From Ascidia mentula (lineage: Eukaryota; Chordata; Ascidiacea; Phlebobranchia; Ascidiidae), in the NCBI GenBank assembly GCA_947561715.1, contig OX387197.1:4035001-4099000 (forward strand): a stretch of DNA of 64,000 nucleotides. The letters are read 5' to 3'. Positions within the stretch are counted from its first letter, which is position 1; every line of letters starts with the position of its first letter. The notes beneath the pieces are model-generated. The model was given only the letters and a program-made list of their open reading frames with translations, was not told where the DNA came from and did no database searches. Below are positions 1 to 9,829 of the stretch, one piece after another. The position numbers and the translations under genes were made by a program.

Positions 1-640
1 CCTTTTGTAAAATTCATGTTGCTTATTTTGCAACTTGGACAAAGATATTCACGCTCTTTTTTGTTAAGAAGACAATTAACATCCTTGTTATCACTAAAGT
101 TACTCTAGGTTGTCGGTTGGCGCGTTACCACATCTTGTGTACGTATCATACCCAACAACACCTATAGTTTTCTTGACATATTGCCTCGGGTAATTATTGT
201 GGTTTCAAACAGTTTGCTTCATGGGATAGGATAAACACTCAGTCATTTTTATGTTGGTTATTCCAGGGCTTTTGAAGCTATGGTTCGTTATTATCCTATT
301 TGTGTTCACGAAACAGACATACCACCTATATCACTTAGGTTTATAATGAGACATGTAATGGTTAATTATTAATGAGGGGTAGGTTTCCTCATAGGGATCG
401 CATATAAATCTCCTTTTTGAAATAAGGTTTGCAAAACAAAGCAGTTTAAGACCCCGCGCTATTGTATATACAAAGTACAAAGTCTCCGACAGTAAAACAA
501 CAATATTAAACCCAACGTAAAACACTGTTGATTGTAAGTGGCGATATATTCGAAACACCAATTTTTCAAAAACAACCAAATCGTTCGTTGAAGTTATTAC
601 AGTTGGCGAGTTTCCAAAAAATCACTCATTTTTTTCGAAG
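1..640. other. Left edge, no gene recognised
   Basis: AT-rich sequence with only short open frames in both directions. It should be intron of the sulfotransferase gene whose next exon starts near 641, because that exon opens in the middle of the sulfotransferase domain. I found no upstream sulfotransferase exon here, so the 5' part of the gene probably lies left of the window. Confidence 0.4.
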
Positions 641-2205
641 ATGTTCCGATACGAAGATGCCGCACTCCGCCCGTTTGAGGTCGCCCAAGATCTCTTCAAA
701 TTCGTCGGCCTCGAATTTCCGGAGGAAGTGAAAAACTGGATTGTAGAAAACACGAAACAGCCGCTACCTTCGTTCATGAGGTGATTCTCAACACAACCAC
801 AATTGTTCTATGCCATCTGTTATTCTGGAGCAGTTGTTCCCAAACTTTAGGTCACGGACCCGTTTTTAAAAAAATCTCTGTGGAACCGCAGTAAAATTTG
901 CCTAATAGCTCTTGTAAAACTTGGTTCTAAAGTAGAAATGGGTGTAAAAGAACAAGCAGGCAAGACCAGAAACCAAAATCAATTTAAAGTAAACAACGTC
1001 TGATCTAGATTCTGGGTTATATCATTCAACAGTTCCCAGACCTTCGCCACTATCAGTGTGGCTCATTTTGATATTTCAAGTTATTTATAGTTGTTTTTCC
1101 CAAAGTTTTAATTGAAAGTTTTTCGTGTTTGCGAGCCAAAATTACGTCATTTAACAGTGAAACCGAAACATTGTGGCCACCCCCAAAATCCTGCTGTTAG
1201 TAATAAGAAGGGGGTGTTTTTCACCGATTCTATAAAATTTTAGACCAACTTCCTCGGAAGATGAGCAAGAGGATGAGGAGGGGATGCGGAAGTTGAGCAT
1301 CCGGGAACAACAATTGATAAGAATTCGATCGAATCGAGACCCCTGGGGTGAGCACAACCCATTATTGAAATGTTTTTAATTACAAATTGAGAAAAATTAC
1401 CGTTACAAAATACTAGCAAAGCCCCTACGTGTGCAACGTTATCAGTGACAAATTTCTGTGAACGCAAGGGGTAACAAAGTGTCAGCCAGTTGCAAGTTAA
1501 ATATTACGCAAGTGTACTGAAATGTAGTACCAGAAAAATCCTTACGTGTGCAGCAGCATCATCAGCAATAATTTCCTTAAGCTTAAGTATAATCACACAT
1601 ATTTTTGGATAAGGTGTAGACGCAAGGCACGATATATGTGTTTAGCAAATACAGGTAAAAAGTATCAGCAATTGCCTCTACTGACTTAGGATTGTTCTGA
1701 CGTATGTAATTGTTATTTTTAGTGAGTGCAATAACGTCAGTTCAGTTTGGTTGTTGACGTAACTTTAATGATAGCTAGAGCAGATATTGTGCTACTGCTG
1801 AAGTCAGATTTGGATGAAAAAGTTGTCACGTAGCAAAGTAGAGCGTGAAAAAACGCATTTGGATTCGCAGAAAGTAACTGGAGACCAAAAAAGTTGGATG
1901 CAGTGTATGCTACCTTTTCCACAAGAGTTCATCCCAGAGGTCGCTTTCGAGTCTTTTTGCATGCGAAACCACCAAACACAAAACCCCGGATATACTGAAC
2001 GCGATATGACCTTCGTATAGGCCACAGCCGGAACTCAAAGATGATCGTTCAGAAGTGGAGATACCGCATGCCCTATTCCGTGACCCGGTCTGTAGAGGAG
2101 GTTTGCAGTGACATCATGGAAATTGCCGGATACCTGCCGATCGATAAACAACTGTACGCAAACATCTCGCACAGGTTTTTCTTAGACCACTTACCTGTCC
2201 ATTGA
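641..2205 (+). CDS. Carbohydrate 6-O-sulfotransferase, last three exons (partial)
   Basis: Proposed exons are about 641-780, 1244-1347 and 2021-2205. The first reads MFRYEDAALRPFEVAQDLF and continues to VKNWIVENT, matching the C-terminal part of the Golgi Gal/GlcNAc/GalNAc-6-O-sulfotransferases (CHST1-7 group; pattern RYEDLA.NP...FLGL....V..WI..NT). The last exon reads RNSKMIVQKWRYRMPYS then EVCSDIMEIAGYLP, matching the conserved family end (WR..LPY....EQ.C...M...GY) and stops at TGA. Intron phases are compatible (2, then 1). The middle exon is acidic then basic (EDEQEDEEGMRKLS) and is a less certain family match. Family members are type II Golgi enzymes that transfer sulfate from PAPS to sugar 6-hydroxyls. 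The PAPS-binding 5' part is not in the window, so substrate cannot be assigned. The start at 641 is an exon edge, not a translation start. Confidence 0.75.
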
Positions 2206-4156
2206 AGATAGGCCAGTCCGCGCCGAGTGCTTGCTGATGTTGTTCCACAGAATATTACTTACAGTAATTTGGTTTCAAAAAGGGCCAGTATTGCATTGAT
2301 GAAATTGTTTCTTTGTTTTTTTATCCAAGTATTCATAGCTCTGTACAATCTTTACAACATATCATTCATTAAGGTTTTTGAAAGTCTTTCAATCAGTGTA
2401 TCTTTTACTTTGTGTATAATGTTGCAGGTGTTTCTTACGTGTCTGTACTTATTCTAATTTTTATCTACTAAGCGCGCTTCACCCTAATGTACCAAACGTG
2501 TCATGTAGAAGCTTTCCTCTGTATATTTGCCACCGTTTTGTACTTTTTCATACGTTGACGCAGAACTTTGTAAACTTCCTAGCGTGCCGTATTTATATTT
2601 TTAAACAAAACTAAGATTTTCTCTTTCAAATCCCCGAACTCTTACCTACTTTCCGAATCGATTGCACAACAGTGTTGCGTAACTAAACTTGCCAAAAGTA
2701 AACTTTCTGCACGGTGACTACCTAAAGACATACATTCCCGAAAGAACGAAATTTCATGACATAATTTTTTTGTTTTGAAAACTTCACTCGATAAAGGTTA
2801 TTTTCCCTCTGTTGAACAAAGCCGCCAATTTTTAGCTAAAATCTGGAAGGTGAAATCGTTTTTTTAATGTAAAAGGCGTCTTTAGGTTGTATGTTAACAT
2901 TTTTGAAACAAATACGACTGTGCATCTTAATCAAATCTAATTTAGTTGAACAACGCGTACCAAGCGCCCGAAAATGTGTATATGCTTGTGCGGTTGTGCA
3001 ACGACGGTTTGCATCAGATTTTATCGTTTTTATATTTTGAAGACGAAACTGTGATTTTCCTTCAGTCGAATTGAAATAATTTTATATCGACAGGCCTATG
3101 TTCTAACCATCGGAGACACTTTTTGTCGCAAAAGTGTTTATCAGGGTTTATTGGTTGAAACTGCTTTGGTTGTGTTTTCCTTTTTCATTTCTTTTTACAT
3201 TATTGTACATTGCAGTCATTTTACTGTATTTAAAACATTGGTGTTTGCGCCTGTATTTAAAAGTCTGTGTCTGTAGTGTAAATCAATCTGACTGGTCTAC
3301 GTAAAATACTCGTGTTACCGCACTTTGCCATATTGAGCTGTATTATACCTCTGCTTGTGAAACTGAAAACTGTAGCATTGTCTGTGTGAAGGGTACGCGT
3401 AAACCCGTTGTATTGCAACACTACGTGACCTTGTCCGACGTTCTAGCTCAACATTTATACTACGCACGTAACGACACAAAGTTTACTATTTCAAACTCTA
3501 TTTCACACTGATTGAATCCTGTTGTATTGATCAAACGGTATTAAGCCTGGGCTTGCGCAAAATATGTTTACACTTTTGTGACTGAATAGAAAAAAACGTC
3601 GGAAATTTCACTGCAGGAATCAGATGTGCAGGTCGGTAACCGACGGATCTGCCAATAGGCGGAATTAAAATTCGTCTTTTTCTTCTTTTGGAGCTCTAGG
3701 AATGTTTTGTAATTGAATGCATGAAATTTTTATTTTAAATTTGTGGTCTCTCTGTAATTCTTTCTTATCCAATGGGTTGACTAAAATCATTCTTATTTAC
3801 AATATCAATCATGGCCCCCGACGCACAAATTATCATTATTTCGTTTCATCATTTCACACGTGTTCAACTATTCGTATTTGAGCAAATACACCATATGTTT
3901 AGTCGTTGCATGAAGTGCAAAATACGGGTGATGTGATCTGTGTGTTTGTAGTTGTGCGAACTCCACATGTTGCAATCCACATCGTGTTATTCTGTATCAG
4001 CGAATTTGCTACATCAAATAAACCATGTCTTAGTAGCATTTCTGGCCTGATTCAATTGTGGCGAAGAACGATATGTAGGCTTGGTGATGATCTTTTAAAT
4101 ATGTTGATTCTTGCTAGTCTTTAATTGTCAAATCAACCTTGGCGTCTTTGACGATT
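2206..4156. other. Intergenic, nothing recognised
   Basis: 3' flank of the sulfotransferase gene and downstream flank of the first small-peptide gene. AT-rich, with only short incidental frames. No tRNA, repeat array or conserved protein segment was seen. Confidence 0.5.
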
Positions 4157-4162
4157 TTTATT
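4157..4162 (-). terminator. poly(A) signal AATAAA of peptide gene 1
   Basis: The minus strand reads AATAAA about 80 bases after the stop codon of the gene ending at 4242. The position is normal for a 3' end signal, and the three sister genes have one as well. Confidence 0.55.
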
Positions 4163-4241
4163 CAATACCTGTACAACGAAATCAACTTATTTTATAACCA
4201 CAATTTTTTCTTTTGGTTGTCTTGTGTTTTTGCTTCTTGAT

Positions 4242-5124
4242 TCAATCCTCGTTGTTCATTTGTTCACCTTGCTCTCGCAGCAAATCGCCCAGCAGATTGA
4301 TGTCTTCCTCTAAAGTAGATAAATTTAGGTCATTGGGTTGGTTTCTGTATACCTTCAACGTCATTGTGAGTTTAATGTTTCCAGTAGTAACGCAAAAAAA
4401 ACAACGATATTTATTAGTTCAAGTATGTTGAATTTATTCGACAGGGCGAGATATTTGGGGCTTGGTTGGTTTCTCCAACTTGTAGCACATTTTTTACCGT
4501 TTTAGGTACAGATAGGACAAAAGCGTGACATAAATGCTTCTCTGAATATAACAAACTTATTCACATATTTTGCCAGGACGCAGATAAGATAGCGTTGTGC
4601 GTACTTTATGTCACAAAAACTGGTTACCACGGTTACGTGAAGATGACAAAAACAAAAACCGTTTTTCATAAGTTGGTTAAATAAACGCTATCTGTACCCA
4701 GCGTTGCAACCATCCCGAAATTTGGATGAGGGCCTAACTGTTCATAGTTTTAGCGAGAAACAGCACTTTTGAAATATCACCCAACGAAACAAAACTAAAC
4801 ATCCAGCGTGTTTATTTTAACAACAAAATTAACCACAAAGTGAACTTGGCAGAGGCTGCGGCCTCGTTGATCCTGGTTACGTGGGCGACTGACATGCCTT
4901 AACTCTACTTTATCAGTCTTATATTATGTAGAAAGCCTGGTCTTACCGGTCAGCGAACTAAAACCACTTTCGTCCCCAAACGATCTTCGGCGTCGTCGAC
5001 GGCGTGTAGTAAAACTTATGCTTATTCGACGTCTGCTTGTGTTCGTATGCCCGTTGTGGCATCCATCGGCAATCAGAAAGCAAAGCATCGCCATAACCAC
5101 CAGTTTCATCATAAGCTTATGCAT
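4242..5124 (-). CDS. Secreted Arg-rich peptide precursor (peptide gene 1)
   Basis: Two exons: 5124-4947 and 4309-4242, 81 aa. Exon 1 starts MHKLMMKLVVMAMLCFLIADGC, a signal peptide aligning without gaps to MKNLSVQLVVVALVCFVITEGC of gene 3. The basic core has a run of seven Arg and ends near FSSLT. A GTAAGA donor (phase 1) joins an acceptor ending CTACTTTAG, giving an acidic tail EEDINLLGDLL..EQMNNED-stop. The 68-base second exon has the same length as in genes 3 and 4. An upstream in-frame Met (5139) exists, but 5124 aligns with the sisters. Ascidian clavanin and styelin precursors share this order (signal, cationic peptide, anionic tail), so an antimicrobial role is an inference. The single Cys next to the predicted cleavage site is shared with genes 3 and 4. 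Confidence 0.7.
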
Positions 5125-5802
5125 GATACTTCTTTTCAAATTATATGCGGTAGTACTTGCTGTCCTTCGCAGAAAACATGGTTAACTTTCAGTCAAAAGT
5201 TTTTATAATTCCTGATTCACGGGTGTTCCGTTACATAAGCGGCTACCAGACGTAGCGTGTACAAAATTTTAAATATTCGGGAGCGTTTTCCCATTTTTCA
5301 CCCAAACGCAGATTTTTCCACCTTTGGACGTTTGGAAATCCCAATATAACCGCATTCCGCTGTCAACAACAGTTTTGTGAGTGCACTGTCATTAAAAATC
5401 AAGCGTTGCCTAACATTTTATACAACTAAGTTGTTACAGGATCCCACTGGCTCTGTACGTTTTACCGAAATATTGCTCATCACTATAGTGATTACTATAG
5501 TAACAACCCTACGAAACCAAAATCTCAATCAATCTGGCGCTCTAAGGGATGTCCCTTGTGTTTTCCACACAACTTCCCACAATATGGAACGTCTTTCCTT
5601 TAAGACGAAATCTCCAATTACAATAACACGCCAATCAAGTCTTCCTGGATGACTAACTGAACAACGAAAAAAACCCAAAACTTCCTATTACTAAGCCTTT
5701 TCATTGTTAAGTCTTCCCACTATTAAGTGTTGCTGTGACGCGTTGATCAACATTTCCACACCACGGTTGTTTTTAAAGTTCCCGGAACTTAAAACGTTGA
5801 AA

Positions 5803-5808
5803 TTTATT
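5803..5808 (-). terminator. poly(A) signal AATAAA of peptide gene 2
   Basis: The minus strand reads AATAAA about 60 bases after the stop codon at 5869. Confidence 0.55.
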
Positions 5809-5868
5809 GACATGGAAGGGTATGTACATGATTAAATTATTGTTGTATTTTTCTGCAAACAAGTGAAG

Positions 5869-6346
5869 TTATTCCTCAAACAGGTTTTCCTCCACACGAA
5901 GAAGCTCGTCTGCAACCGACAGGGGAAGTTTTTCTTGTTTTTGTCCTTGTTTTTTCACTAGAATAAAAGCATGGGAAAAGCATTTTACCCGCAATTGCAA
6001 ATTTAACTTAAAAAATCTGAAATTTTTTCATCCACACGGAAATAAGTTACAACCAGCATAACTGTTACAAAACCACCTTAAACAGGTCGCGATTTTTTGA
6101 GGTAAACTCTACACTTGAATATGTAACCGTTTAAACTGATGTTGCAAGTTTAGATGTGACACAAGCGATGGTGATTACCTGCTGTAAGTTTTAAGCATGT
6201 TAAACTAAGCAACAATTACCTTTCTTTTTGTTGTTCCACCAGCGGCTGTGACGCCGCCCGCCTTTCGCCCAATATCCACGCCACGCACCGATAACCACAA
6301 AGCACACAAGCGCCAACACGAGCACCTGAAACATAAACCTTCCCAT
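5869..6346 (-). CDS. Secreted Trp/Arg/Lys-rich peptide precursor (peptide gene 2)
   Basis: Two exons: 6346-6220 and 5957-5869, 71 aa. Exon 1 begins MGRFMFQVLVLALVCFVV, aligning with the signal peptide of genes 3 and 4 over seven N-terminal residues and the hydrophobic core. The mature part is short and strongly basic with several Trp (AWRGYWAKGGRRHSRWWNNK). The donor is G|GTAATT, the intron is 262 bp and in phase 1, and the acceptor ends TTTTATTCTAG. Exon 2 encodes a Lys/Gln-rich start and the acidic end SVADELLRVEENLFEE-stop. Trp/Arg mixtures are typical of membrane-active peptides. The Cys of the sister genes is replaced. It differs most from the others, so it is probably the oldest or fastest-changing copy. 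The function is inferred from composition and neighbours. Confidence 0.7.
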
Positions 6347-6955
6347 AGCGATGCTCTAGCAGCCAAATTTGACTCGTCCGAAAAGGTCGAAAGCAACTAA
6401 GTTGTGCGTTTATGCCTGTGCCTATATTTTCAATCCGCATGCACAACTACTAGATATAGGAAACATGATACTCTACATTCAGTTCATTCCTATTGTCTAG
6501 TTCCCGAAATCTAACAGTTGTATGTAGATGTCTGTGAAATTGAACAGCCAGTAATAAATTTTCAAAGAAAATTGCTTTGCGGGTCTATTTATTTCCTGGG
6601 TCAAATATTAGGATCATGTTGTTTGCTCGCTATGACAAAGTGCACTGAAAGTGGAATATGATCGGCCAGTTTTGGTGGCAGAGTAATTTTAAAGCGCGGT
6701 ATTTCAGACAAACAAATGCATTTAAATTGTTTCCTCAATGCAAATCTGGTTTGGTTGTCCAGTACTTAACTCGCCTTTCCAATTCCTCTAATAATGTCTG
6801 TATTTACGTGTCAACTCCGCATAAACTTTACAAAAACACATCTGTGATACGGGAGTAGACTACTTCCGCAAATAGATGACTTCAGACCTTAAGCCGGATA
6901 TACATTTTATAGAATACGGAGGAAAAGAAAGCAAAGTCTGTTCGAAACATCATAA

Positions 6956-6961
6956 TTTATT
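6956..6961 (-). terminator. poly(A) signal AATAAA of peptide gene 3
   Basis: The minus strand reads AATAAA only 22 bases after the stop codon at 6983, an unusually short 3' UTR. Confidence 0.6.
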
Positions 6962-6982
6962 AAAACATTCCAACACTCAGCA

Positions 6983-7273
6983 TCAATCTTCAAAGTCAAG
7001 TTTTTCGTCAATGTTGTGATTCGCGTTCTCGTCTGTGAGCGCGTTCTTGCCTGGAACAACAAACAACCATTCTTAATTATTCCCGCGTTGCTACAAATTT
7101 GAAACTGGTTTCAAGCAAACTGGGCCAGCATAGTTACCTGTTTTAACGCTGTCCCACCAATGGTGGTGGTGATGGTGGTGGTGATGATGGTGGTGATGAC
7201 CCCAGTGGCATCCTTCGGTTATAACAAAACACACAAGTGCAACTACGACCAACTGTACTGAGAGGTTTTTCAT
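6983..7273 (-). CDS. Secreted poly-His peptide precursor with possible amidation site (peptide gene 3)
   Basis: Two exons: 7273-7138 and 7050-6983, 67 aa. It has a signal peptide MKNLSVQLVVVALVCFVI, then TEGCHWG, 13 consecutive His and WWDSVKT. The splice (G|GTAACT donor, TTGTTCCAG acceptor, phase 1) creates GKN, followed by the acidic tail ALTDENANHNIDEKLDFED. Gly-Lys at the boundary could be a C-terminal amidation and cleavage signal, as in clavanin and styelin precursors; this is inference. His runs bind Zn/Cu and become charged at low pH, as in histatins and clavanins. The 5' side shows an acceptor-like CAG just before the start, so a non-coding first exon is possible. Confidence 0.75.
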
Positions 7274-9124
7274 TACAGCATTCGATGTGACTGTACAAAA
7301 AGAAACATCCTTTCTGAAACTTTAAAGATGCCTGTGTATACCTAGCTTGTAAGGCAGCGTTTACATTTAAAAGTATCTCTCTAAAATCGGAAACGCCAAG
7401 TTTAAATGGAATTTGCAACTAATTTGACATGGTAGTCATAAATTAGTTGCATATCCTTGATGTTGACCGAGGCAGGCAACGTTAAACTTCAGCTTCTTCC
7501 AGTTAGCATAGTAGTGCACTTGTCAAGCGTATACAATAGAATGCCAGGTATAGTACTTGTAAAGCGAACGATAAAACGGAATTTACAAACACTACACTGC
7601 GTTTACGCCATCGCTAGCATAATCGTCGCGAGTGACGTTACATTATAGCTATTTTGCACATCACATTTATAATCGCAATTACAAAATCCTTGCAAATTTG
7701 ATACAAACATACACAGGCTATGCTTTGTAAAGATTTGGCGTATTACAAAGTATGTTCTATACGTTCTTATTGCACAGCATTCTACAGGCCCTCCAGTATA
7801 TCGCATGTAAACAAAAGCCTTGCCTAGCGGTGCGTCGAATCTATGATATCTTTCGGATGGCATATGGGCGAACTTTTAGTGCTGATATCCACCTTATCCT
7901 CTCTATGAGCTTCCTTCCCTGAGAGGGCTTTGTCGTCTGAGTTTCTTATGGTCTTTGTATGCAAAAAGACGCAAGCGAAACCACTGGAAGTGAACCTCAA
8001 ATACCTCCACAAAGTTCAAACGGTTGAACTCGGTGGAAAACGATTGGAAAGAAGCCGTCAGACTAAACTAGTTTGCATGAATTTAACCTGCTACTGTTGG
8101 GCGGTTTTACTCACTATTTACCACAGTATCTCCTCACCCAAGAACCTGCTCTATAAAAACAAAACACTGCGATAATCCCCCATCAATTCTTAACGTTATG
8201 CATCCATATGCTCCACTTCGTGACAGGAAATTTGAGTCCTCTGGTGTTAGCATGTTGTTCGTGGAATATCTCTTTTGTGTAAGGTTTTGTTATAACGTGC
8301 ATTGAGATTTATTGTTATTGATCAATTAGATTTTGGACGTTTGTCACTTGGTTCGTTCTTGGTACAAGGATTTCACTTCCATAAACAGGAAGTCAATGCC
8401 AAACGCGTGAAACTATATATTGTCCAACATTTCAGCGAACAGAAAAGGAAGTTTCCAAACAATGCGGTTTAAATTTTCAGAGTAAACGCTCGACATCCGG
8501 CAAAATAACAACAAACGATAAACGGCGACTACATCTTTCACAAAGGGTCAAAATTTAAAAGAATATTGTAAGCTTTCACCATTGCTGTTCGCACACATTT
8601 GCATACAAGTTGAAACCAACGCGCCAAGAGATGTTCGTGCGTGCTGAGCAGCCCGACAACCAGACTTTGATTAACATTTGTAACACTGTGTTTGTTTTGG
8701 GAGGGGGTAAAGATAGTTGGGTCGCGGAAAAACTATACCCGCAATCCACAGTGTTTACCTCTGGTCAAATCAACTCGCGGCTCAAATCGTATGCAATTTT
8801 TGCGCATTATAGATGTTCTGTTGTGGGAAAGTTCAGGCACTGGTCTGCGTTTTTTGTGCAGGGCGGAATTCCAAACCAAACATTTATGAGGAACATGCAA
8901 AAAGTTGCTCCGCAAATCTGCTCAAAAATATCACATGTTGAAACATATACAAATCCACAAACCCCATAAAAATACAACTGTTTGATTGAAACCGATAATT
9001 TTATTTCCTCCTTTGGCGACTTAATCATTCACTGACATAAAAGGACCTAAATAAATATTTAGATGTTCACATGAAACATCACCTGGTACAAAAAAAAACT
9101 TGCGAGTTACTTAAAATATTTTCA
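7274..9124. other. Spacer between peptide genes 3 and 4; one weak 119-aa ORF
   Basis: Upstream side of peptide gene 3 and downstream side of gene 4. The longest frame, 8610-8969 (+), has TVFVLGGGKDSWVAEKLYPQ, which loosely recalls the glycine-rich SAM-binding loop of FkbM-type methyltransferases. The rest does not follow the family, and three other frames are open across the same bases, so I do not call a gene. Nothing else was recognised. Confidence 0.35.
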
Positions 9125-9130
9125 TTTATT
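9125..9130 (-). terminator. poly(A) signal AATAAA of peptide gene 4
   Basis: The minus strand reads AATAAA about 30 bases after the stop codon at 9161. Confidence 0.55.
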
Positions 9131-9160
9131 AAAATTGGTTTGAGATGCGCGAAACTTCCT

Positions 9161-9639
9161 TCAATCTTCCAAGTCAAGCTTTGACCCAAGTTGGTGAATT
9201 GTGTCCTCGTCTGGGATAACGTTTTTGTCTGAAAATAAAACAAAAATCTTAAACGTAAGCCTTGAAAACAGTTAGCAACCCATCTTCATACAATTTTATA
9301 AGTTTATTTCATGCAACACTGATAAAATCAATGCAAAATCTCATACCATTTTACGTTCTTAATTTCATGCATAATATAACAAAGTTGGCACTAAAGTTTA
9401 AGCCGTTTCAGGATATTTTTGGTTCGTGTTGGCAGCTTGGGAGAATTCCAAGCGTCAAAGATGTATTTACCGGTTTTGTGGCTGTCCCATAAACGCCGAT
9501 GAAGTCCATAATATAAATGTCGACGACGGTAATGATGATGATGGTGGTGGTGGTGGTGGTGGTGGTGGTGACGACAACCTTCGGTTAAAACAAGACACGC
9601 AAGTGCAACTACAACCAACTGCACTAAGAGGTTTTTCAT
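9161..9639 (-). CDS. Secreted poly-His/Arg peptide precursor (peptide gene 4)
   Basis: Two exons: 9639-9471 and 9228-9161, 78 aa. The signal peptide MKNLLVQLVVVALACLVL is nearly identical to gene 3, followed by TEGCR, 13 His, a basic aromatic stretch YRRRHLYYGLHRRLWDSHKT, a phase-1 splice (G|GTAAAT donor, TTTATTTTCAG acceptor), and the tail DKNVIPDEDTIHQLGSKLD then LED-stop. The tail is clearly homologous to gene 3. The junction codon is Asp rather than Gly, so the amidation Gly of gene 3 is absent here. The second exon is again 68 bases. Genes 3 and 4 are the most recent duplicates. The name of the family is unknown to me; a cationic host-defence role is inferred. Confidence 0.75.
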
Positions 9640-9802
9640 TGCAAGACTTAGTGCGACTGCGCGATAAACAAGAACGTATGTTTATATCGTCCAACGTATG
9701 TTTCACATCGTTTTTAACCTATAATGGAAACTAATTAATTGATTAAAACAAGATGTTTCAGATTGGAGTCAGACAGTTTATTGCAAACAGTAGAAAAATC
9801 GA

Positions 9803-9829
9803 TTTCGCCTACGTAGGCACCATCATCAG
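9803..9829 (-). ncRNA. Hammerhead-ribozyme-like core
   Basis: The minus strand reads CTGATGA, then a spacer and a perfect 6-bp self-complementary stem (GCCTAC/GTAGGC), then GAAA. The two catalytic boxes flank a stem II as in hammerhead ribozymes. Stems I and III were not established, so it may be a degenerate retroelement tail. Confidence 0.35.

Noticed and set aside
828-1040. hAT-like fragment (CAGTTGTTCCCAAACTTT ... ACGGACCC)
   Set aside because: It resembles other hAT tips, but I found no matching inverted end and the similarity is short.
8610-8969. FkbM-like methyltransferase gene
   Set aside because: Only one short glycine-rich stretch is reminiscent; the remainder does not follow the family and other frames are equally open.
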